Assembly: GCA_012976225.1 (NCBI GenBank) | Contig: JAAVVG010000006.1 | Span: 682,001 to 746,000 of the forward strand | DNA length: 64,000 nt | Direction of reading: 5' to 3' | From: Golubevia sp. BC0850 | Taxonomy: Eukaryota; Basidiomycota; Exobasidiomycetes; Golubeviales; Golubeviaceae | Shown here: positions 10,852 to 25,001 of the stretch, piece by piece | Numbering within the stretch: the stretch's first letter is position 1 | Layout of the letters: every line of letters begins with the position of its first letter | Program-made: the position numbers and the translations under genes | The notes under the pieces: generated by a model | The model's database searches: none | Seen by the model: the letters and a program-made list of their open reading frames with translations, nothing else | What the model was told of the DNA's origin: nothing

Positions 10852-13800
10852 TCACGTCCCCATGAGCATTTCTCTCTTCTCATCGTCTGTCATATCGTCA
10901 AATGCGAGGGGAGAGTTCTTCTTGGAAGGCGACGATCTACCCCTGAAGCTACTTGCCAGGCTTGAGCGAGTACTATCCACTGACGACCTTCCAGAGTTAA
11001 GATCACCTGTCTCCAAGCGAAGCCTACTCTTGCTCGGTGAACCAAGAAGTCTGTCTTTCAAAGAGGAGCTAGATGACGAATGCGAGATTGTTCTACCGTT
11101 CTGAACCGGTGTATTTAGGTTGTTGACCGATTGTGATTTCCGAAGCGAAGAGTTGGAGACTGGTCCCAGCAAGACTGGTCCAAGCATCGGTAGAGAAACC
11201 TCAGGGATCTGGTCTGATCTTGGATCTGGAGGTGGCATGGAATCTGCACTCAAAGACTTCTGCATCGAGGAGGAGAAAGATCTCGAACGAGATACGTCAC
11301 CGAAGCTCTCTCGCTCTCTATCGGGGGAGTTCTCTTCCAGATGACCAATCGAGCTTCCCTGAAGCGTTGATGAAGAACCTGACCCTGAGCGGGTCCTCAG
11401 TTTTTTCATGAAAACGCCCAGCCTAGAAGGCGGCGAGGAGGTGGCAGGGGTAGAGAGCCTTGCACTTAATGAATTCGAAGTGGAACTCCTCGAACGTTCG
11501 ACCAGGACAGCTGGATGAGAATCGACTTCTTGCCTGGTGGAAAGCTCTCCAGATTCATCTTCTTCCTCGTCATCATCATCGCTATCTTGATAAGCTTCGA
11601 TCTGAGCGTCACGAGCGTGATGAGCACCAAAACCGTGCTCCTCCACGTCATCCTGAGAAGTATTTGAAGAATCCGCTTCGGTGAGGAGAGAGCCTTTTGG
11701 GGTTGGTGGCTCTATGTTGAGAGTCAATCCTCTGGTGTGCAATTGCTGAGACTTCGGTTCTTGGGACTTGACCTGTTTGGCGCCCTTGATGCGTTGAGGT
11801 CTGTGCGAAAGAAGTCCTTTGAGAAGGCTCGTCTTTTGAGACCAAGCGGCCCGAATGATGTCTAAGAAGAAACGAATAGGGAAAAAGGAGAAAGAAGAAG
11901 AAGAAGTCAGGTCTAGAAAACGAGGCGAGAACAGAAAGGGGGCCCCGTTTAGGCAACCAAATACTCACCTCGTTTGAAGTTGTTCGCTAGATCCACGTAA
12001 GCCCAGGTACGATTCCTGTATTCCAGCATCGGCGCCCGGAACACGAGATCGTACACGTCAGTGATTGACTTCTGCTTCTCTCCCTTGTACGAGAGGCAAA
12101 AAGTGGTCTCGGCGAGTTTGACGTAGACGAAAGTGAAGTTGGCTGAAGCTCGACTTCGCATCTCCTCCGCTTCCTTGTTGGATACTGCTGTCTGACCATT
12201 CTCCTCATCAGATCCTTCTGGCTCTGCTGTCTTCCTGTGATCAGGTGTCGACGGCCTGGAGTCTGGAGTTCCTGATTTCGAAGATGATTTGGCTCCGTTC
12301 TTCTTGACCAAGTCTTTGGAGTCTTCGCTTGACTCTCCGCTACCACCGTTCCCGCCCTTGAGACGAGCGAAAGGATTCTTTTTCTTCTTCTTCGTCTCGA
12401 CATAAGGTGGACAGCGCGTGACGGCAGCGGCGGCTTCTTCCTCCTTTCTTTTCTTCTCCTTCTCTTCCGATTCCTTCTCCTTCCGACGAGCGGAGCCAAA
12501 GACGTAATCCATGATTTCTCGACCAACCTTGATCTCCAGTTGGACCTTGACGGGGTGCAGACTGAACTCGAATTGATCGATGATGGAGATTCCTCCAACT
12601 GGAGCAAGGACCGACCAGATCGCGTTAAGGAAACGACCGTCCTTAGCCATCGGATGGTCGCTAGTCTTGCTGTGTTTGCTGACGATCTCAGTGAAGACGG
12701 CGTTTGGACGAACGTTGAGAGCCTGGAGATCAACAAGGGAGAACGTGTTGGCAGCTGAGTTGTCAGCCTTATTGAGCCAAGTGAAGCTGGCACCTTTGAG
12801 AGCGAGCTTAGCGAGTAGTTCTCCAGGAGTATCGCCCATCATGTTCCAAGCGATATCGTTCGCATGCGCTTCAAATCGAAGAGCTGACTTCTTGTCCTTG
12901 TCCTTTCCAGACTGATCTTGAGAAGTGGTGATGGCCTCGTTGATGAGAAGCAGCTCTCGAACCATCTCCACAGCCTCAGCCTTTAGAGAGAGGAAGTCCA
13001 ATCGACCTTTCTGGTTGAGATGTTCGAAGTTCAGGCGATACTGGGTGTGCAAGTCTTTGGCGTGACGGATTCGGCCCTGTAGATCGGCGACGATGCACGC
13101 GAGAGCAGAGGGATCGGAGAAGTCGTAGCTGAACAGCATCGTCTCGAGTCGCTTGACGTGATCCCGGTAAGCAGGGTCTCGATGAAGCAGAAGATCTGTG
13201 ACGACGTTGTAGAGAGCAGCGAAGTGGGTCGAGTTGGCTGCTACGGCGAACCGAGGGCAGCGAACCTTCACCAGATCCATATGGTGGCGAAGATGATCGG
13301 TAGAGGCGTCGTCCTTGTAGTCCGGATCTGCTACTGGTCTTGAGAAGTCATGCATACGAAGCTGAAGGAAAAGTTAGGGAAGAGGGTCAGCGGGAAGTCG
13401 CACGTTGCAGCCGACATCGAATAGAGAACACTCACCTTATTGAATTTGTCATATTGCATACTGGCATCTGTCAGAGGAACAACTCTATCGAAGTCTCTGG
13501 ATGGAGCACTCGAGGCTATCAGAGTTTCCAGTGGAACGAATGCAAAGCCAAATTGACCGAGGTCGGGTCGCAGAAAAGAGGAGCATTCCGCAGTCGGATG
13601 GAAGACCTGAAGACCGTCCAGAGAGGCAAAGTTACGATAGAGAGCTCTCTCATTGATCGAGTCGTCGTCTAAAGCCTCGTCCCTCACAGAGTAGTTCTGA
13701 AGTCGCCCGCGGACAGCGGTGATGACGAGGGAAGAGTCCTTGTCTCTCTCGCTCTGCAGAACGATCTGAGGCTTGAGGAAGACGCAGACGTTGCTCTTGT

Positions 13801-16800
13801 TGATGGAGAACTCTTTGGAAATTCCGTATCCTGGCTCAACGAGAGGCGGAGGACGAAGTTCTCTGGTAAGGTCGTCCTTGGCTTCTGCCTCTTCCACGTA
13901 GTGCATCGTATCGTTCAAGAGACCATGGAGAAGATCGGCGCCTTCTTCGTCCTGTTCATCAGAAGAGAAGGGTGACTTGCTCTTGGGTTTTCCTTTCCCT
14001 TTGGCCTCTTCTCTTTCTCCTTCTTCGTCTTCTTGCTTGTTAAGGTCTCGAATGGCTTTCAGAGCGCGAGAAGTCATATGATGACAGAAACCTCGACGAG
14101 CTCTGGAGGAGAGATAGTACTTAAGAAGGACATCTCGAGTCGAATTGTTGAAGAAGATGGTTGGGTTATGAATGAAGAATCGTTGCTGGAATGTTTCCCA
14201 GTCGCGGTAGAGGGCTCCTACGTCTAGAGACTCGCCATCCCTCGATCCGTGAGAAGCGGCTCCTAAAGGAATCGTCCCTCCGCTCTTCCTGGCTTCCTCA
14301 AGACGTTCCAGATGCTCAACGAAGTTGTTGAGAGTTTCGATCTTCCCTCGGCACTCCTTGACCTTGACTTTAGCTTCTTTCTCCGAGTCCCTTCGTCGAT
14401 CTTTGGAGCTCGATTCAGTCTCGTCGGAGACATTTCCCTCTTGACTCTCGTTCTCTGGGGGAAGAGATCTCGGTTGGTCCTCCAGTTCCTCCAACTCAGT
14501 CTTCAGTACCTTGAGTCGAACTTTCGCAAGGTCAACTTGGGTTGAAGGAGCACCTGCGAGGAGACGGGGGACAGAGAAACAAAACGAGTCAGTTCAGACG
14601 CTCTTAGCTCGTCAGTAACAATGCTGAGCTCAAGTGACTTACTAGGTCCTTGTCCGACAAGGCAGGTGTGACTCTTCTCCTTCCCGAACTTGGAGTGCTC
14701 CAAACGAGAGAGCGCCTCTTCGTCAGCTCGATCTTCCTCCTGCTCCGGCCCAGAACTCTCATCGTCTCCCGCCTCTTCCTCGCGGGTCGTCATGTCATGA
14801 GACTCCTTTTGACGACGAGCGTTACGAGCGCGACGCTCCCTCTTCGAATCGATGTGACGATAGTAGTTGAATCGAGGGCACACGAGAGCTTGTCCTAGCT
14901 TGAGTTTGGGGGAATCGTTCTCTGGAGGACTCCAATCCAACTCAACAAAATCGTTCATGTCCACCCATTCGAGATCCGAGTCTGGGATGGTGCAATCTCC
15001 TTCAAAGAGATCGCTTTGGACTCCTTCGTCTGAATCATCGAAGGGGACGAGACGCTTGTCAGGCTCACTGAATCGAGCGATGAGCGTTCGAAGATCGATG
15101 TTGTCGCAGTCCACTTCGGCTTCGTAGAAGGGCTTGTGAAGGACTTTCCGAGGACCTCCAAGCTGGGGCATGTCCTTGATCGTCTCTTGCTGACGTTGAT
15201 GAAAGTCGAGATTGAACTTTCCGACTCTGGCTTTGACTCCAAGCAGCGTCGTCGTACCGTTGGCCCACTCAGCGTCAGACATTTGCATGTAGACGTGAGT
15301 GATGAAAAGAGGTGCGAGATCGAAGCGGTACTTGATAGTTCCAAGGTGTTGACCGAACTTGGGAGAAGGAGCTGGTGTGTTTGGGAAGAGGCTTCCATGA
15401 CGAATCGGCAGGCCCATGGCGCTGCTGAAGAGTCTGGTCCAAGCCCAGAAGTTCTCCCACGCTAGCGGAGTGAAGAAGAAGTTGTTGGGTGATCCCTTCT
15501 TCTCGTGTGTTCTATCGCCGTATCCAGTCAAACCCTCCTCAGGCGAGAAGACTGAGAGCGAGAAATGGACGTGATGAGACCGCCAGCCTTCGAAGGAGTC
15601 GAGCTAAATGGAGAGACGAGGGAGTAAAACTTATGATCAGAATTATGAAAGGACACATGAACTGAAAAGAATCGCGATCTGACACTCTCGGACTCACCTT
15701 CTCACGCTCCTCCTCTGGCAGAGTGTCAACGTACTCTTTAGATCGAGTGACCACCTCCCAGTGAGGAATCTTCTCGAACTTTCTACATTCACGATAGAAA
15801 GGAGTTCCTTCGCATCGAGGCTTGCGTTGGCAGTTCTCATCGGTGCAGGTGTGTTCGAATTGAAGTCCAACACCCCATCGAATTCCGTTGGTGAGTCTAG
15901 CGACGATCTTTTGGAAGGAGGGATCTTTCATGTAGCGTCTAGTTCCACTGGAAGCAAGTGAGTTGTCTCCAAACGACTTGCGATCCGAATCGTCGAGTTT
16001 GCTCGTCGCAGCACCAGCAGCAGCTTCGTCGATGTAGTCCTTCAAGTCCGGGATGGCTAGCATGTACTCGTTGCTGATGATCTGAAAGAACTCATGATCG
16101 TCATTCTCGAATCCAAGTCTCATGTCTACGCTACCACGCCAGCACTTGACCCAACCAGCACCGTGACCAAGGATGTTGTAAGGGTCTCGACTTCCCTTGA
16201 GATAGATATGCAAATCCCCTTCTCCAGCGAACAAGATGTTGACCTTTCCATGCAGTATCAGTGGAAGCTTGTCCCAGAAACCAAGTCTCGGAGAAGGATC
16301 GTGAGGAGGACTGGTGATGGAATCGAAGACTCGTTGGACGTCTTGGATCGTCGGTTGGATCGACTGACCCCAGACGAGTCTTGTTGGGTAGGCAGTGTTG
16401 ATCTTGACGACCGGAGAACCAAAGCACTTGACAGGCATGGCGACTTTGGGGACCATGATACCGTATTCTTTAGCCTCAGGATGTCCAGTAGCCGCAGGAA
16501 CGACGACAGCAGGGACGTGCCTGGTAGACTCCTCTCCTCCAAGCTGCTCCCCAAAGACGACGTCTGCTGTGAGATCCCAGGAGCGGAGAGATTCGTCTTG
16601 ACTTCGATGCATAGGAGGGATGTGCAAAAGAGGCAGCGGGTAGTCGCGAAGTTCGACTCTCCATTCGCTCATCCTCCAACGAAGACCAATGGGAACGAGA
16701 GTAGAGTAGAGGGTGTCCTTTGGCATCCCTTGTCCCTGTTCGAACAGGAAGTCTCTCAACTTGGATTCAGAGAACGATGGAGGTCCTATCTCGACCGAGA

Positions 16801-19800
16801 CGTGGTTCATGGTAGAGCGAAGCAGAGGAGCTGTACGACTGGATCGAGCCATCTTGATGGGTAGCTCGGAAGCCTCTCTGCCTTGCGGATATCTCCCATG
16901 GATCCTTCTCAAAAGAGAATCCTCTCTTCTCACTTGCTCGCTCTTGGCGTTGGTGTATCTGCGAGCCCAGCTGGATGCGTTGAAGGCGTGGAGACGCTCC
17001 TGAGCTTCTTCGATCGACACTTCCGCACTAGCTCCGTTGGCGGTCCTGGAATCTTCGTCGTCTGTCTCATAGACAGAGGAGCTGACGGAGGTAGAGAAAG
17101 AGCTCCTACTCTTTGAGCGTTCGGCAGCACGAAGAGACTCGACTTTCGCTGCGAAGGCGGCGTCTCTTTCACTTCTAGCCGCCTGCTCATCGCTTCCAGC
17201 CCTCCAGATGAGATTGAGTCTGGTCTCCAAAGGGTCGTCTTGAGCCTCCAGTGTCAGAATTCGGAGCTTGATAGAGATCTTGGGTAGATGCTTTGGATCC
17301 TCGGCGACTGGACTGATGACAGAATCATCCTTACCAGAGACGAATTGGTGAACGAGCTGCTTGGTAGCCTTGAAGGCGACGAGGGCGTTCTCGATAACCT
17401 CGTGAAGCGAGTATCCATAAGGAACTCTGACGCTAGCGACATCTCCATTCACCGAGATGGTCCTTGGATCTTGACTCGAGTGGTCCTTCCTGTCCACCAC
17501 GACCTTCCAATCTCTGAATCGAGCGATCTCTTCCCACACATCTGGCGAAGCTCCAGGCTGGGCGGTCTCTCCAGCTGCCATCAGAGATTCCCAAGAGACA
17601 GAGAAGCCTTCTTCCTCTGTGAATCTGGCGTCTGCTCTTCGCATAACCAAGAAGAGGTTGACGAAATGAGGAAGAGCGACGGAGCAGTGGACGTCGCTGA
17701 GGAAGACGCTGAGATGAACCGATGGTCTGAGCTTCCGAGACTTCTTCTGCTTCTTATTTTCTGGTTCTCCCGACTTGGGAGGAGAGTGAATGGATTGGCC
17801 ATCTGAAGAGCCTTTTGGTACAAGACTTCTGAGAGAAGCGACAGCAACCAGAAGACAATACGTGTGAAGAAGTTCGATCTTTAAGTTGATTCGCTTGCTC
17901 TTCTCAGTGACAATTGTCACTTCAGCGTTTGACTTTCCAACTTTGCTGCTGATTGATCCAGGAGGTCGAACTGTGACTACAGTTTGGGAGAAGGGCATCC
18001 AGAAGATGAAGTTGGACCTGTCGGCTTGATTGAACGTCTTTCTGGCTCTTTGCTTCCTGGTAATTGGTGTATCAGCAGTCTTCTGGAAGTCCCAGACTGC
18101 TGGAGCAAAGACAGAAGGAGAGGTTGGAACGTCTTTGCCGGTCTCTTCCTCCAGACCGTCGTCTTTCACTTCCTCCTTCTTTCCAACCGATTCTCCTTCA
18201 GACGGCTTCTCGTGTTGTTTAACAGCTTGCTCCGCGTCCAAGACAGGGAAAAGACCAATCTCGTAGAGGTTGACTTTTGCGATGGCAGCCCTTCCGTGAC
18301 GAGAAGCGTGAGCCAGTCCAGAAATCTTGATGTCCTCCGGAAGGTCCAAGTTGCTTCGGAAGCCGTAAGTGTATTTGGAGGAACCAGTGGACTGAAATCC
18401 GAGCTTATCCACACAGTGAGTGTACTCCAGCACGACTCTCTTCGATTCGAATCCTACTCCTCGAGAGATGTTGGCGTCGCAGCGAGCATCATTACCTCCG
18501 ACGTGAGCTACGAACGATCCAATCGAAACGTAGACAGTGACATTTGAAGGAAGCTTGTCTATCACGGGAACGACCCTGTGCATCGAGAGGAGTAGAGGAA
18601 ACAGTCTGGGTCAGTGAATCTTTTTGGGGATCGGAAAGAAATGCCTGAGCTTTTTCACTCACTCTTTTTCGACGGCCTCTTTCTCCTGCTCCTCCTCTTC
18701 AGTTTCCATCACAGCCTCTCCACCAAACAACGAAGGATCGACTCCCTTCTTTGAATGTGCAATCACTTCTGCCATAGCCGAGCAGCTTTCCAAGACCGCA
18801 GGTCTCCAGAGCTCCACGTCAATGTCGCCCAAAGAGCACCTGACGTCGACACTTGTGTGCTTCCTCTGGAACCTTGTCAGATTCGTGAACTGATCCTGAT
18901 TTCCGGAGCTATCCGAATTGAGAGAGAGATCGAATTGATGAATTGATAAGAGATGGTGCTCTGCAACATTGAGACCGCTCGGAGGGGCGTTTGGAGGTTC
19001 AGGAAACTCTTGATGAAGGTTGACGGAAGAAGATGGAGTTGCTAGGTACACGTCCAGGGATCCAAATTCCAGATTCGACTCTAGATGGTAGGTCAGAGCG
19101 AACTGTTGGGAGGAAGCAGAAGTAGAGTCGGGTGTCTTGTAATTCTTTCCAGAATTCAAGGACGACTTCCTTTGAGTCGACGAGGTTTTGGAAGCTAAAT
19201 TCAAAGCATCTTCTTCCTGCGATTGGAGATGTCTCATCTGCTTCAGAGCTTCTTCCATAGTCATCGACCTTTTCGGAGACTGATCTTGATCTGAGGGAGG
19301 CTGAAGGGAAGAAACACCGACTTCCGATTCAGCGGTCAAAGCTGCAGGTTCTTCCACCAAAGGAACTACTTCTTTATCTTGCTTTCCGCCAAACAAGAAA
19401 GACGCCTTTCTCACAGGATTCATACGTTTGACGTCCCTAGAGTAGGCAGAGAATTCGAGCTGATTCTTGGCCAGAGCTTTCCAACCGGCTTTCCTTTCGG
19501 CTTCCGATCGTTTGACGAATCCTTCTTGATAGTTTCCATGAAGAACTGCTCCTATCCTAGGCAGAGAGATGATTAGCGTGGACTGACTAGGAGCTGCCGG
19601 GTTTGCAGGTTTATCTCTCCTTCTAGAAGTCACTTCGTAGTGAATGTTCTTGACCTCCATCGAGATCGCTAAGCGAGGAATTCCGGTGACTTCTCGTTCT
19701 TTCTGCTTTGACTTGTCGAAGGGAGGCGAAGAGTCAGAGAACGACTTTGATTGTTGGTAGCCTTGAGTCTTCTGCTTCTTCTGACGGGTAGCCTCGAATT

Positions 19801-22666
19801 CAGCTTTCGCGAGAGCACTGAAAGTCAATAGAGATGCCACGTGCTCCAGATTGATGTCTCCAGAGACTTCCCCGAGCGAAGCCTCGCCAACGATAGCATG
19901 TTCGTTAGGATCGCTCTCAAAGTACTTTCTGGCTCCAACTTCTCCAGCGCTCTGGAGGGAAGAGTACAATCCAAATGGCGTCCATATAGACCGACAGCTG
20001 AGAGATAGGTCTTTTGCGTCGAGCACCTTTGATCGATTGGTTACTGGTTCGTCGTTGATTCCACAGTCGGCTTGAAGACTCTTGAAGTTGAGATCTAACT
20101 GGAAAGCTCTTCGTTTCTCGATGAGAATGAGGGGATCTTCCTGGTTGCTAGCCTTGTTGTTAGCGAATCCTCTCCAAATCCTGTCAGCAATTCCAGCGAA
20201 TCTGCTGGTGCCGGCAGCAGAGATAGCCTTCCCACTTTTGACACCACAGCTTCCTAGCCAGAACTGATGAAGTTCGTCTGAGTGATCACTGGTCTTCAAT
20301 GAGAACTCCAGCCCTTTGAGTAGCGTTCTAATCTGCAGAGAAGAAGGGAAAGCTGCGATGGATTCCTTCGGCTGCTTTGAAGTTGAGGAAGAGTCAAGAT
20401 TTGAGGAGTCGGATCTAGCTAGGAGCGATGGTCTAGGACAGGAATTGGCTTCGATCAGAGGCATTGAGATGGAGAGAGAACCTAGGAGTCCAAGGAACAA
20501 TGCTGCTCCAGAGCTCCTCTTGAGATTGCTTTGAAGGGTTTCGGTGGCTACCTTGATGTGAGCTTCATCCGTCCCTGTACTGATGGAGGTGAATCGTTTA
20601 TACAGAGAGAGAATTGATGGTAAGGTGGAATACAATCAGTCAGATGCAAACGTCGCTCACTTAGATTAGTATACTCACCTCAGATCATCCTTCTTCTCCT
20701 CCAGACTCTCTCCTTGAGACTCAAACTCTTCCCTCTTCATTCCACTCTTCATTCTCTGCTGCCTTCTCTTTTCAATCACTCCCAATACTTGCATGACAGC
20801 GTCCATTCCAACATTGACCTTTGGAATCCTGATTCCAACTTGAACTGCTTCGTTTTGAACACTAAAGCTGGGACCTAGCAAGACAGACATCTCTAGAGAA
20901 GTGACGTTTGGGATAGATAGGAGCCTAGCTTGTTGAGGAATGGTAGCATGACTGGAAGAGGATGTGGAAGTGCTAAACTTCTTGAGACCTCCCAAACCTT
21001 TGGTCCTATTACTAGATAGACCTTTGGTTCCCCAACCAGTATCAGAAGAGAAAGTTGAAGTTGGATCAGGTTCCAGAGCCCAGTCCGCCCACCGATCTGT
21101 CCAGCCACTCAGAGCGATCGTTGACATCGCGTTCAACATTGAGGCGCTGTTGCTTCTCTTCAAGGTAGGAGACGAAGGAGTCGTAGGTGGAGTCGAAGAA
21201 TCGGGTCCTATTCCTGAAAGCCACTGAGCGCTAGAAGAAGTATCCATATTCCGAGCTTTTCCACGAGATGAACTTGGTCTGGAGGATTTAGCGTAGTTCT
21301 TGAATGAAGGTCTGCTGGGAGTTTGTGGACGACTAGCACTTGATAGATTGGAATCATTGAAAGTTGAACTTGAGATTGAATGACCGTAGGAAGTGGAGGA
21401 CTTTCTTTGACTGTCACGAGTAGGTTCTTTGGCAAAGGAAGTTTCGAAGATTTGAACTCCCTCGAAAGATAGTTTGAGGCTCCCCTTTCCAGCAGGAATT
21501 CCAGTCCTAACGTAGCTAGCAGCTCCTTTCGCACCTTCTCCTATCCTTCCCGACATGCTGTAAAGTGCATCGGATAACCTTTGACTCATTGCTTGCTGAT
21601 TCTCATCTCCATCTTCAGCTTCACGTCCATCGAGATCGGAATCTCCTAGAGAGAAATTGCAAGGGTTCCCATCCTTCCCCTTCTGAGTAACCAAAGCCAT
21701 TGAGAAATCACCATGGATCCTGCCCACTCTTAACACTGCTTCGGATTCTTGATGATAGATCTCCATCCTTTCGATCTCAATGTCCACCAGAGAGGCGAGC
21801 ATTGGAAGTGCAGAGGCAGTCAGGTAGAAAGCTGATCTAGAGGCCTTCAAGAAGAGACTCTTGATCCTTGGCAACCAATGGAGCTGAAGGTAGAGTTTGG
21901 AAACGTAAAGAAAGTAGAGGGGCATGGTGCGATAGTTGAAAGAAGAAGGTGTAGGTAATCTCGAAGACGAGGCTTTCACTTGGTTTCCATCTTGATTGGA
22001 GTTGAACGGAGATGATGGTTGAGATCTAGAGGATCCAGATTGAAGGGATGAGAAGGTGTATGTTTCGGAGGGAGAACCTAGTGATGGCAGAGCAGGGGTG
22101 GTTTGAGGGCTCTGCAACAGGATCCTCAATCTCTCTTCCTGTTCCTCCTTCTCCTTCCTTGCTTCCATGATTGCATCTTCTTTCTTCTTCCTCTCCCCTT
22201 CTATCCTCTCCTTCTCCGCTTCTTGATCGTTGGAAGGTCTGGGTAGACGAATTCCAACTCCCTTGACGTGAATGGTCAGGAAGGACCTTCTCTTGACTGA
22301 TTCCCCATTGATTGACTTGCGATTCTTATCTGACCAAAAGATGGGCTGAATTTGCTGAATCCTGACAATTAATCCATCATTGCCATAATCCCTTTCTCCG
22401 TTGAAACACTCAGCTGAATTGGAATTGGAAGGGAAACCATTTGACCTCCATTCTATCCCTCTGATCCCTCTGAGACCGACTCTCTTGACTCTTAAAGGAC
22501 CTCGTAAGAATAAGCGAGGTATTCGCGGTAGAATGGATCGAAAGAATAGGAAAGTTGATAGTAGAAGTAGGAAGATTGATAGAAAGTATTGGGATTGGTA
22601 GAATGGAGATGGAGATGGAGAGGAAGAGGAAGAGTTGATGCTGGTGGAGGTGGCACTGGATGACAT
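10852..22666 (-). CDS. Fmp27/Hobbit/BLTP2-family bridge-like lipid transfer protein, 3,754 aa
   Basis: Giant rod-shaped protein of the Fmp27/SABRE/Hobbit/KIAA0100 (BLTP2) family, held to carry lipids at ER contact sites. Seven exons: 22666-20679, 20579-18663, 18575-15698, 15603-14643, 14553-13436, 13361-11969, 11861-10852; the sum of 11,265 nt is exactly in frame. The N-terminus has one hydrophobic anchor (FLSIFLLLLSTFLFF, residues ~28-42), as expected for an ER-anchored BLTP. The hallmark GFWDK domain lies near residue 2070 (PRLGFWDKLPLILHGKVNIL), followed by GHGAGWVKCWRGSVDMR and a Cys-rich patch EHTCTDENCQRKPRC. Later come SHHVHFSLSVFSPEEGLTGYGD and SLFPNTPAPSPKFGQHLGTI, strongly conserved stretches. 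Ser-rich low-complexity inserts fill parts of exons 1 and 2, and a Lys/Glu-rich segment lies near 12,300-12,480. The last ~290 residues are Ser-rich and probably disordered. Family call is strong. Confidence 0.93.
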
Positions 22667-23445
22667 GCTTAGATTGACTGACTGATTTGTCGCTCCCGTG
22701 ATTAGAGGTAGAGTAGAGTCAAGTTGAAGATGTTGAGAAGATGGAGTAATATTGTGTGTTACTGTCCACTCATTCTCTCCCCGGACTGGCTCAAGTTCTT
22801 TAGATTGGACTGATCGATGAGAGCTAAGAGAATCTAAGACTTTGTTCTCTCAATCTTCTCGACCTTCAAGCTTCAAGTCAAGTTTCGATGTTGGCGGAGA
22901 ATTGAGAAATTGCAATTCCAAGGAGGGTTTGATCCGAACTCTCCATAACTCCACCTACCAATTTTGTTTAGTGAATCTTGTTCGCATCTCCCGTCAACGC
23001 ATCAACAGAGCTCATATAAAACACCCAACAATTTGATTCTGAAGACAGTCTGCAGTTCTGACCTTCCAATCGAGAGAATCTTGCGTGGCCGAGAACCTCA
23101 TCTCTCTACAGCCTGCCCCTTCTTCAGGATTGGATTCGCTAATCTCAAAGGACAACCCTATCACACATTCAGTTGAAGTTCAGAGGTCTTTTCGGTTCGA
23201 CTTAATTGCTTGTCATCGTACATACAAGTAGGAGCCCCATTTCCGAACAATGCAAAAAGGCGAGCAATGAGGTGACAAGAGAAAAGATGGAGACCGAAGA
23301 GAGAGAGATTTTCGTTAATCTACATGCTAGGAGAAAAAGAAAATTGTTATTAGCAATAAGGGACACCCTGAAAGAGAGTAGAGGAAGAGGAATCTATACA
23401 CAAAAGGGAATACGCGAGACAAAAAGTAATTGGAGTCGAGAATCT
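22667..23445. other. Intergenic gap upstream of the Fmp27-like gene
   Basis: 779 bp between the Fmp27-like start and the stop of the next minus-strand gene. No supported gene. A TATA-like CATATAAAAC lies near 23012 on the plus strand but no plus-strand gene follows it. Confidence 0.45.
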
Positions 23446-24512
23446 TCAGTCCCCTTTCTTACTCCCACTAAAATTCCTAGCTGGGGGAGGAGCAACTTGT
23501 GCAGATTTAGCTTTAGTTCCAGCAATCTTCCTATCTTGAATTGGACTACTGATACTTGAATTTGAAGAACTAGGGTTTAGATTCAAACCGATAGCCCCTC
23601 TTTTAGTTGAAGAAAGATTGACAGCTCTCCAAGGAGAATCTGAATTCGAAGGGTCATTCGTATCCTGGTTTAAATGATTACTAGAAAGGGAGTTGGAGCT
23701 AGAATGAGATCTAAACATATTAGAAGTTGAATTTTGAGGTGAAGATTGAGAATAAGAGTGTTTTGATAACTTGGATGGAGTTCTAGGTAGAGTCGAATTG
23801 GAAAGAGTGTTGTTTGGATTTAAAGAAGATCTATCTCTTGATGAAGGTGAGATTTGACCATTTCTACTTGCAATTGAGATTTGAGATAGATTTCCATCTT
23901 CTTCTTCATCATCTTCTAAACCCCAAGCTTCACTTGAATTCCTTAATCCAACCTTCCCTCTAGAAACCTTTTCTTCTTGATATTCTTCTTCATCTTCTTC
24001 ATTTAGTAAACCCATTTGTTCAGATCCTTGACCTTCTTCTGTCACTCTTCCCTTCTTCTTTCTATATGGAGCTAGACCAATCTTTCCTTTCGTGACCTCC
24101 TTTTCTTCTTCTTGATCATCGTCATCTACATTTGGAGAAGGGGATCCGAATCTATAGAGAGCATAACAGATCGCTAAGATGATAAAGAGAGTAGGTACCA
24201 CCAGAAGCCAAGTGGAGAGGCCGGTGATGAACTCCGGAGCGCCAGTAGCTTCTACCGTAGAGGTTGAGAATGAGGAAGAAGTTGGTGTTGAAGAGTTCAA
24301 TCCGGATACTTGGTCTGGAAGGGCTGCTCGGGCTCTGTGATAAGGGCAGAGGGGGGAGGGAGAGATGGGTTGAGTAGCTAGTACTTGGAGGAAGCTGCTG
24401 AGATGCTGCTTGATGGAACATCTTTCTGAGAACCTGAAAGTGGTCTGATTGAAGATCTGAAACGATTTCTGGAAAGTACTTCTTCCAAAGAGAGCCTCTC
24501 GGTATCAACCAT
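23446..24512 (-). CDS. Single-pass membrane protein with long acidic/Ser-rich tail, 338 aa, unknown function
   Basis: Two exons, 24512-24385 and 24334-23446 (1017 nt, in frame), joined by a short GTACTA...CAG intron. The start MVDTERLSLEEVLSRNRF is the only ATG that stays in frame across the junction. Residues ~60-85 are Ser/Thr-rich; one strong transmembrane helix follows (LSTWLLVVPTLFIILAICYA). After it come Asp/Glu clusters, two similar motifs GKIGLAPYRKKKGR and GKVGLRN, and a Ser/Asn-rich tail with a third GAIGLNLNPSS. The repeated G-[KA]-[IV]-GL motif may be a short linear docking site. There is no cleavable signal peptide, so a type I or type III topology depends on the N-terminal charge. 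I do not recognise the family. Its start is 489 bp from that of the divergent hydrolase gene. Confidence 0.7.
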
Positions 24513-25001
24513 GATCCCGTTGCCTCACCCTCTCCCTTTCTCTACTCCCTCTCCTTCACCGTCTTTGTAACGCGCCAATTGATCTAGATGCTGACTGTTT
24601 GACTAACCTTTGTCTGTACATCTTTATTCCTATTCCACTCATCGACTATTTCGGACTATCGTGCTATCGGAGAATCAAAGTATGGCTCGACTTGGCGAGG
24701 TGATTAACAGCAGCTGCTGCGTCTTATAGGAGAGAGAGAGTTGAGGTTGTTGGAGTATAGATTTGACTTGAATGGGCGGTCGATGAATGCAAAGGAAAGA
24801 TCTTTTGATGGCTTTAGTGAAATGGAATTGGAATGGGAGAGGGTCAAGAGCAGAGAAAGGGAGAAGGTGCCGATGAAGAACGGAACAAAAGGTCACAACT
24901 CGAGCCCCTTTGGGAACGAGATTCAATTTTGCTTCCTCTTCAAATCCTGTTACCAATCACTTTGTTCTTTCTACCATTTACATACCAGTAATCCTCTAAG
25001 G
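24513..25001. promoter_or_regulatory. Shared divergent promoter region
   Basis: 489 bp between two divergent start codons (24512 minus, 25002 plus). C/T-rich stretches occur near 24515-24560. No clear TATA box or long inverted repeat seen. Promoter role is inferred from gene order. Confidence 0.45.
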
